Source of the DNA: Lachnospiraceae bacterium UBA7012
GTDB taxonomy: Bacteria > Bacillota > Clostridia > Lachnospirales > Lachnospiraceae
NCBI GenBank assembly: GCA_002449595.1
Contig: DJXE01000172.1
Location: 1-14,447, forward strand
DNA: 14,447 nucleotides
Reading direction: 5' to 3'
Shown here piece by piece: positions 5,668 through 12,977 of the stretch. Under the pieces are notes generated by a model. The model worked only from the letters and a program-made list of their open reading frames with translations, did not search any database and was not told where the DNA came from. Positions within the stretch are counted from its first letter, which is position 1. Every line of letters starts with the position of its first letter. Made by a program: the position numbers and the translations under genes.

Positions 5668-6528
5668 TCACTTCCCGCTCCCCATCAGCACTTCATCGCG
5701 GAAGATCGACTCCTCCGCACCTTCCGGAATCACGCCCTCCGGCAGATAGTTGATGCAGGAATCGTTCACCTGCGCCCGCAGCAGTCCCGGGAAGAACCCG
5801 TGGCAGTACTCCTGCACATCGTTGGGATCCACGAGATCCGGCGTGCCGTCCACGATGTGCTGCGCCGCCGTGATGAAATCGTCGAGATAGGACTTCGCGA
5901 CCGGGCACCCGTTGTGGTTGGGCATGATCAGGTCGTACTCGCTCTCCCGGTCCTTCAGCCGCTTGCAGTTCTTCAGGAACGCGCCGACTGACTCGAAAAC
6001 GTTGAGGTTCGCCTGCCCGGAATCCAGCTCGTCGCCCGGGAACAGGAGCCGCCGCCCGTGGTCGATGAACGAGAGTGAGCTCTTGCAGTGCGCCGGCGTG
6101 TGCAGGACTTCCACATCTCTTCCACCTAAGTGAAAAACATAACCATCCTCGATCCCGACTTTCTCATAATCGGGGTACGGCATGTTGTCGAACCACTCCT
6201 GCGGGAGCGGGTCAAAGGGCTTGTCCGCGTTCTCAAATGCGAGCGGATGCATGTACACTTTCGGGAAGAACTTGTTGCCGCCCGTGTGGTCAAAATGCTC
6301 GTGCGTGTTGACGACAATCAGCTCCCGGTCGCCCTTCAGCATATCAACGATATTCGGGAAGTCACCGCGGCCGTAGGCCGTGTCGATCTGCAGGGCCTTT
6401 TCCTCGCCCAGCAAAAGAAACGTGTCGAGCGCCTCCCCGTAATGAATGACGTAAGTGTCGTCGAACAGTCTCCACCAGCGGTAAGGCTCGTCGTCCGGCA
6501 GCGGCACGATGTTGTACTTTCTGTCCAT
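5668..6528 (-). CDS. MBL-fold metallo-hydrolase
   Basis: A 286-residue metallo-beta-lactamase-fold protein with a complete two-metal site: THEHFDH (His76, His78, Asp80, His81), His147 in TPAHC, Asp166 in FPGDE and His205 in PNHNG. The fold covers glyoxalase II, lactonases, thioesterases and phosphodiesterases. The hydrophobic and acidic linker around 100-130 and the absence of a transmembrane segment suggest a soluble enzyme, but the substrate is not identifiable. GGGGG seven bases before ATG 6528 is a good ribosome binding site. It appears to be the first gene of an operon with the double esterase and DegV protein, which suggests a hydrolytic role on ester or lactone-type compounds. No clear promoter is visible; TAGAAT at 6579-6574 on the minus strand lacks a good -35. 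Confidence 0.88.
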   Translation of the reverse strand: MDRKYNIVPLPDDEPYRWWRLFDDTYVIHYGEALDTFLLLGEEKALQIDTAYGRGDFPNIVDMLKGDRELIVVNTHEHFDHTGGNKFFPKVYMHPLAFENADKPFDPLPQEWFDNMPYPDYEKVGIEDGYVFHLGGRDVEVLHTPAHCKSSLSFIDHGRRLLFPGDELDSGQANLNVFESVGAFLKNCKRLKDRESEYDLIMPNHNGCPVAKSYLDDFITAAQHIVDGTPDLVDPNDVQEYCHGFFPGLLRAQVNDSCINYLPEGVIPEGAEESIFRDEVLMGSGK

Positions 6529-6582
6529 TTGTATTCCCCCATTCTGTACAGCTAAGAGTTACTGACAGTTCTTATTCTACAC

Positions 6583-6624
6583 AAAAATGCGGGCTCCTGC
6601 AGGCGAAAAAAGCAATTAGCCCAC
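6583..6624 (-). terminator. Probable terminator of the AEC permease gene
   Basis: On the minus strand GTGGGCT (6624-6618) can pair with AGCCCGC (6595-6589), a 7-bp stem with one wobble, followed by ATTTTTG. The loop is long (22 bases), which lowers confidence. It lies between the permease stop (6696) and the MBL gene start (6528), separating the two transcription units. Confidence 0.5.
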
Positions 6625-6695
6625 TTTCAATCGCCCGATCCGCCCTCGAACAGAAGGTGCAGCCGCCGGATCAAATAGCCGCCCGTGACAACAGC

Positions 6696-7610
6696 TCACA
6701 GGAACAGGTTCGCCGCCCCGACGACCAGCGGGATCGACGCAATGCACAGGACCGTCGAGAGGCAGACTTCCCTGACAGCCTGCGCGTAATCACGGTCGTA
6801 CAGCTGCGCGAAGATCGCGACGTTGGATCCGACCGGTGTCGCCGCGACGATAAGGACCGCCAGCTTGACCGCGGAATACTGCGCCGGGAAAAGCTTCATC
6901 AGGGCGATCGTCAGGGCCGGTATGACGAGGAGCCGCACGGCTGCGACCTTGTAGCTCAGACGGTCGGTGAAGATCGAGGCCGGCGGGACCTGCGCGAGAT
7001 AGATCCCGAGCACGATCATCGCGAGCGGCGCGTTCATGCCCGCGATCGCCTGGACCGGACCGTTCAGGATCGCCGGCATGCTCACGGGCAGCAGGAAAAG
7101 GATGATTCCTGCGGCAAAGCTGATCACAACCGGGTTGCTGAGGATCTTTTTCACGGAAATGACGGACCTGTCGCCTGTGATCGTCAGGACGCCATAGGTC
7201 CACTGCAGGATATTGAGCAGCGCGACAAACGCCGCGATATAGAATACCGCGTCCTCGCCGAGCGTCATCTGCACCAGAGGGATCCCGATAAAGCCGGCGT
7301 TTGAGAACGCCGCGCTGAACCGCTCCAGGGGCTGGTCACCATGAAAGAACACCCTTCCCAACAGGATCGCCAGGATCAGCGACAGAAGGGCCAGGACGAA
7401 AGAGACGGCCAGGGCACCCAGCTTTTCCCTGGAATAGTCCGTCAGGTAGGACCTGATGATCGCGCAGGGCATGACGACATAAAGCAGCATCCTCCCAAGA
7501 TCCGCACACCCCTGCAGGCTGATGATCTTCTTTTTGAAAAGCACGAATCCGATCGCCATATAGATGAACATGATCGTGATCTGGCGCAGCAGCAGCAAAA
7601 CGATTTCCAT
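6696..7610 (-). CDS. AEC (auxin efflux carrier) family transporter
   Basis: A 304-residue membrane protein of the AEC family, predicted to have about ten membrane helices in two halves. Family features include the N-terminal FIYMAIGFVLFKKKII segment, PCAIIRSYL (48-56), NAGFIGIPLVQ (107-117) and the glycine-rich C-terminal half with NPVVISFAAGIILF. Bacterial members include malate and other organic-acid permeases. AGGAG eight bases before ATG 7610 supports the start. It is divergent from an Ldh_2 malate/lactate-type dehydrogenase, so uptake or export of a 2-hydroxyacid or dicarboxylate is the best guess; direction and substrate are not proven by the sequence. Confidence 0.88.
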   Translation of the reverse strand: MEIVLLLLRQITIMFIYMAIGFVLFKKKIISLQGCADLGRMLLYVVMPCAIIRSYLTDYSREKLGALAVSFVLALLSLILAILLGRVFFHGDQPLERFSAAFSNAGFIGIPLVQMTLGEDAVFYIAAFVALLNILQWTYGVLTITGDRSVISVKKILSNPVVISFAAGIILFLLPVSMPAILNGPVQAIAGMNAPLAMIVLGIYLAQVPPASIFTDRLSYKVAAVRLLVIPALTIALMKLFPAQYSAVKLAVLIVAATPVGSNVAIFAQLYDRDYAQAVREVCLSTVLCIASIPLVVGAANLFL

Positions 7611-7655
7611 ATTGATCTCTCCTTTGAATCCAACCAGTGGATGAAATTAATTATC

Positions 7656-7684
7656 AGTATACCGTATGATCGGGCTGTCATGAA
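7656..7684 (-). promoter_or_regulatory. Possible promoter for the AEC permease
   Basis: On the minus strand TATACT (7661-7656) follows a weak -35 TTCATG (7684-7679) at 17-base spacing. A second AT-rich box GATAAT overlaps just downstream. It is the best candidate in the intergenic region but the -35 is poor. Confidence 0.35.
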
Positions 7685-7759
7685 AGCCGACCAAGCCGAT
7701 TGTCGTCGCCCCCCGTAGCACAAAACCACACCTCCCGCACGCCCCCAAAAAATCCACAA

Positions 7760-7788
7760 TTGCCTCACAAGCCCCGTAATAATATACT
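7760..7788 (+). promoter_or_regulatory. Promoter for the Ldh_2 dehydrogenase and MFS genes
   Basis: TTGCCT (7760-7765) and TATACT (7783-7788) are separated by 17 bases; they match consensus at four and five positions. The -10 overlaps an ACTTAAGT palindrome (7786-7793), a possible operator. The transcript would start near 7795, with a leader of about 115 bases in which I see no known riboswitch. Confidence 0.55.
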
Positions 7789-7908
7789 TAAGTTATGAGG
7801 CGATCCGTGGCCCCGGCTGCACGCCTTTTCTCACTTCAAAGCATCTGTTTCTAAACGGAGTCTGTGATCACGGAAGCCGGCCGCGGCTCCCGGGAAAGGG
7901 GTATCTCA

Positions 7909-9036
7909 ATGGCATATCAGTATTGGAGTTACGACACCCTGCACCGCCTGTGCATGGATGCATTTCAGAAGTTCGGCTTCACGGAGGCGGAAGCGGACAT
8001 CATTCAGGACGTGCTCCTGACCGCCGACCTCTACGGCATCGAATCCCACGGCATGCAGCGCATAGTACGCTACCACAAATGCATCGAAAACGGCATGATC
8101 AAGGTCGACGCGAAGCCCGAGATCGTCTTTGAGACGCCGGTCAGCGCGGTCATCGACGCACATGACGCGATGGGCCAGCTCGTCGGCCACAAGGCGATGG
8201 AGCTCGCGGTGGAAAAGGCGAAGACCTCCGGCGTCGGCATCGTCTCCGTCCGGAATTCCAACCACTACGGCATCGCCGGCTACTACGCGCAGATGGCGTC
8301 AAGAGAGGGGCTGATGGGCTTTTCCTGCACCAATTCCGAGGCGATCATGGTGCCGACCTACGGCCGCATGGCGATGCTCGGCAGCAACCCGATCGCGTGC
8401 GCTTTCCCCGCCGATCCTTATGATTTCTTCTTTGACGCCTCCACGACGGTCGTCACGAGAGGCAAGCTCGAGATCTACAACAAGCTGGAAAAGCCGCTTC
8501 CCGACGGCTGGGCGCTGGACAAGGATGGGCATCCGTCGACGAACGCGCCGGACGTGCTCTCCAACATCGTGAAAAAGAACGGCGGCGGCATCATGCCTCT
8601 CGGCGGCAGCACCGAGCAGCTCGGCAGCCACAAGGGCTACGGCTACGGCATGATCTGCGAGATCTTCGCTTCGATCCTCTCGCTCGGCGCTACCTCCAAC
8701 TACTGTATGACCGGCGGCAGAGGCAACATCTGCCACGGCTTCGCGGCGGTCAATCCCGCGTTCTTCGGCGATCCCGAAGAGATCAAAAAACACTTCTCCC
8801 AGTTCCTGCAGGAGCTGCGCGACGCCCCGAAGGCCGACGGCCAGGACCGCATCTACACGCACGGCGAGAAGGAAGTCGCCGCCGTGAAGGACCGCATGGA
8901 GAACGGCATCCCGGTCAATGACAACACGATGGTCGAGGTGCTCGACCTGACCAATTATCTCGGCATGGACTTCTCCTCGTACTTCGGCGACTACCGTCCG
9001 CCTGTGCGCGAAGACGTTTTCAAGGGTAACTATTAA
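7909..9036 (+). CDS. Ldh_2 family malate/L-lactate-type dehydrogenase
   Basis: NAD(P)-dependent cytoplasmic oxidoreductase of the Ldh_2 family, unrelated to classical MDH/LDH, whose members oxidise L-malate, L-lactate, ureidoglycolate, L-sulfolactate or 2,3-diketo-gulonate-type 2-hydroxyacids. The 375-residue protein carries the family pattern: ESHGMQRI (45-52), SNHYGIAGYYA (117-127, His119 catalytic in the family), TNSEAIMVPTYG (141-152), GSNPIACAFPA (158-168), DAST (176-179) and SHKGYGYGM (240-248). I chose ATG 7909 because GGGAAAGGGG ends seven bases upstream; an ATG at 7864 would add 15 residues without a ribosome binding site. It is first in an apparent pair with an OFA-like MFS carrier. 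The exact substrate cannot be told by reading. Confidence 0.9.
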   Translation: MAYQYWSYDTLHRLCMDAFQKFGFTEAEADIIQDVLLTADLYGIESHGMQRIVRYHKCIENGMIKVDAKPEIVFETPVSAVIDAHDAMGQLVGHKAMELAVEKAKTSGVGIVSVRNSNHYGIAGYYAQMASREGLMGFSCTNSEAIMVPTYGRMAMLGSNPIACAFPADPYDFFFDASTTVVTRGKLEIYNKLEKPLPDGWALDKDGHPSTNAPDVLSNIVKKNGGGIMPLGGSTEQLGSHKGYGYGMICEIFASILSLGATSNYCMTGGRGNICHGFAAVNPAFFGDPEEIKKHFSQFLQELRDAPKADGQDRIYTHGEKEVAAVKDRMENGIPVNDNTMVEVLDLTNYLGMDFSSYFGDYRPPVREDVFKGNY

Positions 9037-9056
9037 TTATTCAGGAAAAGGTTTGG

Positions 9057-9089
9057 TGCCCGGGCCAGGCGCCCGGGCATCTTCTTTCT
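9057..9089 (+). terminator. Terminator or attenuator between dehydrogenase and MFS gene
   Basis: TGCCCGGGC (9057-9065) pairs perfectly with GCCCGGGCA (9071-9079) across a 5-base loop and is followed by TCTTCTTTCTC. The T-run is interrupted, so read-through into the MFS gene is plausible, lowering its level relative to the dehydrogenase. Confidence 0.65.
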
Positions 9090-9091
9090 CG

Positions 9092-9107
9092 GCTCCCTTG
9101 AGGGAGC
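9092..9107 (+). other. Small hairpin before the MFS gene
   Basis: GCTCCC-TTGA-GGGAGC is a perfect 6-bp hairpin with a tetraloop, immediately after the terminator tail and 28 bases before the MFS start. It has no T-run; it may protect or punctuate the message. Confidence 0.5.
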
Positions 9108-9135
9108 GCGCTTCATCTCACAGGATTAGCTGACT

Positions 9136-10479
9136 ATGAATAAAGATCGAAAGAAAAGCAGTCTCACCTACCTGCTGATCATCATCTCCTGCTGCGGCAT
9201 GGTCGCAGCTTCAATCGGGCTGTACGTCAACGCCTACGGCATTTTCTTCTCTCCGATGTCAGAGGCGCTGGGCGTCCGACGCGGCGACATCTCGCTGCAC
9301 GCGACACTCTGCGGTCTCTCGACCGGTCTCGTGGGCATTCCGGTCATTCACTGGATCCAGAGCCACCGGCTGCGCCCCGTCATTCTCGCCGGAGTCGTAC
9401 TGGCCGCGGTCAGCACGCTGCTCACCGCATTCACCACCCATGTGTGGCAGCTCAACCTTCTCGGGATCCTGCGCGGCGCAGGCCTGTGCTGCTTCCATCT
9501 CGCCATCGTGACGACGGTCGTCGGCAACTGGTTTGAGGCGAAACGCGGCACCATCACGGGATTCATCGCGAGCTTCTCCGGGATCGCCGGCGCGGTCTTC
9601 AATCCGATCTTCAACGCGCTTATCCTCCGCATCGGCTACAAGAGCGCGCTCATCATCATGAGTATCGTGACGGTCCTGCTCACGCTCCCTGCGATCCTGT
9701 TCATAGAGCTGAATCCGATGCAGAAGGGGATGGTTCCCTACGGCCACGGCTCCGATGAAGCCGAGGCGGCGAAACAGGGTGATCCGCACCGCCACGGCGA
9801 GGCGGCGGCTCCTGTCAAGGCAGCTCCCGATGCCGGGGCTGAGAAGGCGCAGGCTCCTGCCCAGGCCGCTTCCGGTGACGAGCCGGGCATCGTGCCGCTG
9901 CGCTATTTCTCCGGCCTGTTCCTGATGATCTGCGTGATCGTGTTCTTCTCGAATTTTTCGATCGGCTTCGCGAGCCACCTTCCCGGCGTCGCGGAATCCG
10001 CCGGCTACTCCTCATCCTTCGGCGCGCTTCTCGTGTCCGTCGTGATGATCGCCAACATCTCGTTCAAATTCGTCATCGGCTTTCTCGCGGACAAGCTGGG
10101 CGCCGTGCGCGCCTCGCAGCTGATGCTCGCAGTGGAACTGGCCGGCGTCATCCTGATGTTCTACGTCATCGGATCCGCCACGTCCGGAGCTGCTTTGATG
10201 GCAGCGGGCTTCCTTTTCGGATCCGCTTACTCCTACGGCGCGGTTGGTGCGTCGCTCGTCACGCGCCGCATCTACGGCGGGAAGCAGTACGGCAGCGCCT
10301 ACGCCGTGACCGCCATGGTCGGCAATATCAGCAATGCGCTCGCCATCGCCGTGATCGGCTATGCCTACGACTTTCTGCACTCCTACCGGCCGATGACCGT
10401 GATTCTGGTCGTCATGGTCGCGTCCAGCATCGTGCTTCTCACGCTCGCCGAGCGGAAAAGGAAACAGCAGGCCGGGTGA
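9136..10479 (+). CDS. MFS transporter, oxalate/formate antiporter (OFA)-like
   Basis: A 447-residue major facilitator with 12 predicted membrane helices. The signature NWFEAKRGTITGFIASFSG (131-149) between helices 4 and 5 is typical of the OFA/monocarboxylate group, which carries small organic acids such as oxalate, formate, lactate or pyruvate derivatives. A long hydrophilic loop (about 192-255), rich in Ala, Pro, Glu and His, separates the two six-helix halves. The ribosome binding site is weak (AGGA 11 bases upstream). It follows the Ldh_2 dehydrogenase by 99 bases and probably shares its promoter, fitting a carrier for that enzyme's hydroxyacid substrate or its product. The stop codon lies inside a bidirectional terminator. 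Confidence 0.88.
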   Translation: MNKDRKKSSLTYLLIIISCCGMVAASIGLYVNAYGIFFSPMSEALGVRRGDISLHATLCGLSTGLVGIPVIHWIQSHRLRPVILAGVVLAAVSTLLTAFTTHVWQLNLLGILRGAGLCCFHLAIVTTVVGNWFEAKRGTITGFIASFSGIAGAVFNPIFNALILRIGYKSALIIMSIVTVLLTLPAILFIELNPMQKGMVPYGHGSDEAEAAKQGDPHRHGEAAAPVKAAPDAGAEKAQAPAQAASGDEPGIVPLRYFSGLFLMICVIVFFSNFSIGFASHLPGVAESAGYSSSFGALLVSVVMIANISFKFVIGFLADKLGAVRASQLMLAVELAGVILMFYVIGSATSGAALMAAGFLFGSAYSYGAVGASLVTRRIYGGKQYGSAYAVTAMVGNISNALAIAVIGYAYDFLHSYRPMTVILVVMVASSIVLLTLAERKRKQQAG

Positions 10480-10492
10480 GCCTGCTGTTTCC
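10460..10492. terminator. Terminator shared by convergent genes, overlapping an MFS stop codon
   Basis: A 13-bp perfect stem (10460-10472 with 10480-10492) has a 7-base loop that contains the MFS stop codon TGA (10477-10479). On the minus strand it is followed by TTTTCC, giving a tail for the convergent D-hydroxyacid dehydrogenase gene, whose stop is 38 bases away. The plus strand lacks a T-run. Confidence 0.75.
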
Positions 10493-10530
10493 CATGTTAA
10501 GATCCTCTGGCCGGCTCTCCCGCGCGCGTT

Positions 10531-11493
10531 TCAGTTCACGACGTTGATCAGGCTCCCCGACTGGAACGCTTTCACGTTCTCAACAGTCATATCCAGAATT
10601 CTCTGGCGGCTCTCGATCGGCGCCCACGAGATGTGAGGCGTGATGATACAGTTTTTTGCCTTCAGAAGAGGGTTGTCCTTCCGGATCGGCTCCGTGTAGA
10701 CGACGTCCAGGCCTGCTGCCGCGATCTTGCCGCTGTTCAGCGCTTTCGCGACGTCCTCTTCCACGATCAGCTGCCCTCTCGCGTTGTTGATCAGGATCAC
10801 GCCGTCCTTCATCTTCGCGATGTTTTCTTTGTTGATGATTCCGGTGTTTTCCGGCGTGAGATTGCAGTGAAGCGAGACCACGTCAGCCCTCGCGAAAAGC
10901 TCGTCCAGCTCGACGTACTCGCCGATCTCCCTGCCGAAGTCGTTCGGGTAGACGTCGTACGCGATGACGTTCATGCCGAGCGCCTTCGCGATCTTGCCTT
11001 CCTGCTGCCCGATCCGGCCGAAGCCGATGATGCCGATCGTCTTGCCCTCCAGCTCGATCATCGGATAATCCCAGTAGCAGAAGTCCTGGCACTCCGCCCA
11101 TCTTCCCTCCGCGACGGTCTGCGCGTGATGCCCGATGTGATGGCAGATCTCCAGCAGCAGCGCGATGGAAAACTGGGACACCGACGCCGTACCGTAAGCC
11201 GGAACGTTGGAGACGCTGATCCCCTTTTCCCGCGCATATTTGTAATCGATGACGTTGTAACCGGTCGCGAGCACCGCGATGAACTTCATTTCGGGGCAGG
11301 CATCGATCGCCTCCTTCGAGATCGGAGTCTTGTTCGTGATCACGATCTCGTGGCCTTTCATGCGGCTGATGATCTCGTCCTGGTCCGTCAGGCTCGTCCT
11401 GTCATAGATCTCCAGCTCTCCCAACGCCGCGAGCGGTTCCCAGGAAAGGTCGCCGGGGTTTTCGGTGTATCCGTCGAGAATTACGATCTTCAT
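10531..11493 (-). CDS. D-isomer-specific 2-hydroxyacid dehydrogenase (glycerate dehydrogenase/hydroxypyruvate reductase-like)
   Basis: A 320-residue NAD-linked cytoplasmic oxidoreductase that interconverts a 2-hydroxyacid and its 2-oxoacid. The Rossmann fingerprint is GFGRIG (157-162) with Asp180 at the end of the next strand, favouring NAD over NADP. Catalytic residues are Arg239 (NNARG), Glu268 (YTEP) and His287 in TPHISWA, the HxxWA form common in glycerate dehydrogenases. Members also reduce pyruvate, hydroxypyruvate, glyoxylate or sulfopyruvate, so the gene symbol is left open. AGGAGG seven bases before ATG 11493 is a strong ribosome binding site. It lies 47 bases after an MFS gene on the same strand, probably one transcript. 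Confidence 0.92.
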   Translation of the reverse strand: MKIVILDGYTENPGDLSWEPLAALGELEIYDRTSLTDQDEIISRMKGHEIVITNKTPISKEAIDACPEMKFIAVLATGYNVIDYKYAREKGISVSNVPAYGTASVSQFSIALLLEICHHIGHHAQTVAEGRWAECQDFCYWDYPMIELEGKTIGIIGFGRIGQQEGKIAKALGMNVIAYDVYPNDFGREIGEYVELDELFARADVVSLHCNLTPENTGIINKENIAKMKDGVILINNARGQLIVEEDVAKALNSGKIAAAGLDVVYTEPIRKDNPLLKAKNCIITPHISWAPIESRQRILDMTVENVKAFQSGSLINVVN

Positions 11494-11540
11494 GCAATTT
11501 CCTCCTTCAGGCTGTAATAATTGTGAGTGTTGTATTTAAG

Positions 11541-12875
11541 TCAGTCATCCATATCCTCGAACGCCGCAAGTCCCTTCTTCCCCGCGACCTTCTGGTCGCC
11601 GTGCCGCACCTGCGTCATCGTCAGCATCGACAGCAGCACGAAGACAGCCGCATAGATGAAAAGCACTTTGTACGAGATCATGCGCATCAGCGTGCCCGCG
11701 AGGATCGGCGTGACGATCTGCGCCGCCATGCTGGCGGTGTAGTAATAGCCGGTGAATTTGCCGACGTCCGAGCCCTTGCACATCTCGACGACCATCGGCA
11801 GCGAGTTGACGTTGATCGCCGCCCACGCGACGCCGACGAGCGCGAAGCAGATGAACATGATCACATTGATCTGGCTGAACATGCTCGTCAGGACAAAGCC
11901 CAGCGCAAACATCGCGGACAGAAGCACCGTGCCGAACAGGATCGTCTTTTTCCGTCCGATCCTGGATGCGAGATCGCCGATCGGAATGTACGAGAGGATC
12001 GCACCCGCCGTCGCGATGAGCAGGCACGTGCTGGCGCCGCCGAGGCCCTGCCCCATGACGACGGAGACGTAGGTCGTAAACCACGTCGTGACCGCATTAT
12101 ATCCGATGAACCACAGCGCGATCGAGGCCAGCAGGAATCCCAGGGAGCGCCTGACTTCCGGCGGAAGCTTCTCTCCGCCCGAGCCGTCGTCCTCCGCGAG
12201 GTTCCACTCGGGATGCTTCGCTTCGAGCTCGCGGTTCTCCTGCGTGAGCTTCGGCTCTCTAATTGTAAGGAAAAGCACTATGACCGAGACCGCCATAATC
12301 GCAGACACTACAACGAATAGGATCTGGTAATTCACGTGCTCCACTCCCGCTGTCTTCGAGTTCGGGTAGAGCACCGCCGCGATGCCAAGGTACAGAATGC
12401 CGCCGACCGCTCCCATCAGGTTGATGACCGCGTTCGCTTTCGACCGGAGAGGCTTGGGCGTCACGTCCGGCATCAGCGCGACCGCCGGCGACCGGTACGT
12501 TCCCATGGCGATCAGAAGAAGTCCCAGAGTGACAATGAAGCCGATCTCCGCTCCGAGCGACGGCGCCTTGAAGAAGGCGTTGTCCAGCAGCGGCAGAATG
12601 TTCATCAGGACGACGGCCACCGCCGTGCCAAACAGAATGAACGGCATACGCTTACCGATCTTCGTGGTGTGCCGGTCCGACAGCGACCCGAACAGCGGCA
12701 GGAGGAACAGCGCGAGGATGTTGTCCGCCGCCATGATCGCACCCGAATACGTCTCGTTCAGGTGAAATGTGTTCGTCAGGATCAGCGGCACCACATTGTC
12801 ATACATCTGCCAGAACGCGCAGATCGACAAGAACGCCAGACCCACCAGAAATGTCCGCCTGTAGTTAAGTTTCAT
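11541..12875 (-). CDS. MFS transporter, SLC45/GPH-like
   Basis: A 444-residue major facilitator with 12 predicted membrane helices. The N-terminal pattern, MYDNVVPLILTNTFHL (24-39) followed by IMAADNILALFLLP and GSLSDRHTTKIGKRMPFI (63-80), resembles the SLC45/glycoside-pentoside-hexuronide type of sugar carriers, including the SDR-x-GKR-x-PF loop between helices 2 and 3. A charged central loop (about 212-245) divides the halves. GGAG nine bases before ATG 12875 supports the start. It is followed by the D-hydroxyacid dehydrogenase, so the cargo could be a sugar acid or glycerate-like compound rather than a sugar; not resolvable from sequence. Confidence 0.87.
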   Translation of the reverse strand: MKLNYRRTFLVGLAFLSICAFWQMYDNVVPLILTNTFHLNETYSGAIMAADNILALFLLPLFGSLSDRHTTKIGKRMPFILFGTAVAVVLMNILPLLDNAFFKAPSLGAEIGFIVTLGLLLIAMGTYRSPAVALMPDVTPKPLRSKANAVINLMGAVGGILYLGIAAVLYPNSKTAGVEHVNYQILFVVVSAIMAVSVIVLFLTIREPKLTQENRELEAKHPEWNLAEDDGSGGEKLPPEVRRSLGFLLASIALWFIGYNAVTTWFTTYVSVVMGQGLGGASTCLLIATAGAILSYIPIGDLASRIGRKKTILFGTVLLSAMFALGFVLTSMFSQINVIMFICFALVGVAWAAINVNSLPMVVEMCKGSDVGKFTGYYYTASMAAQIVTPILAGTLMRMISYKVLFIYAAVFVLLSMLTMTQVRHGDQKVAGKKGLAAFEDMDD

Positions 12876-12924
12876 CTTACTTTGCTCCCCCTCTGCTCTA
12901 ATATCTTTTCTCTTCGCTTCCGCA

Positions 12925-12968
12925 GAATATACACATCACCCCAGCGGATTATACGCATCACCCCAGCG
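12925..12968 (-). repeat. 22-bp tandem repeat overlapping the 3' end of the Hsp70-like gene
   Basis: Units 12925-12946 and 12947-12968 are nearly identical (sharing ATACRCATCACCCCAGCG). The right copy contains the stop codon and last codons (PLG-stop) of the Hsp70-like gene; the left copy is a duplicate lying between that gene and the MFS start. The -10 box of the MFS promoter sits at the junction. Confidence 0.85.
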
Positions 12969-12977
12969 GGATCTCCA
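12948..12977 (-). promoter_or_regulatory. Possible promoter for the MFS/D-hydroxyacid dehydrogenase pair
   Basis: On the minus strand a perfect TATAAT (12953-12948) lies 18 bases after TGGAGA (12977-12972), which matches four of six -35 positions. The -35 lies within the end of the Hsp70-like coding sequence. A purine-rich leader of about 65 bases follows. Confidence 0.5.

Noticed and set aside
7864..7908. 15-residue N-terminal extension of the Ldh_2 dehydrogenase
   Set aside because: The ATG at 7909 has a good ribosome binding site and fits the family N-terminus; the upstream ATG has none.
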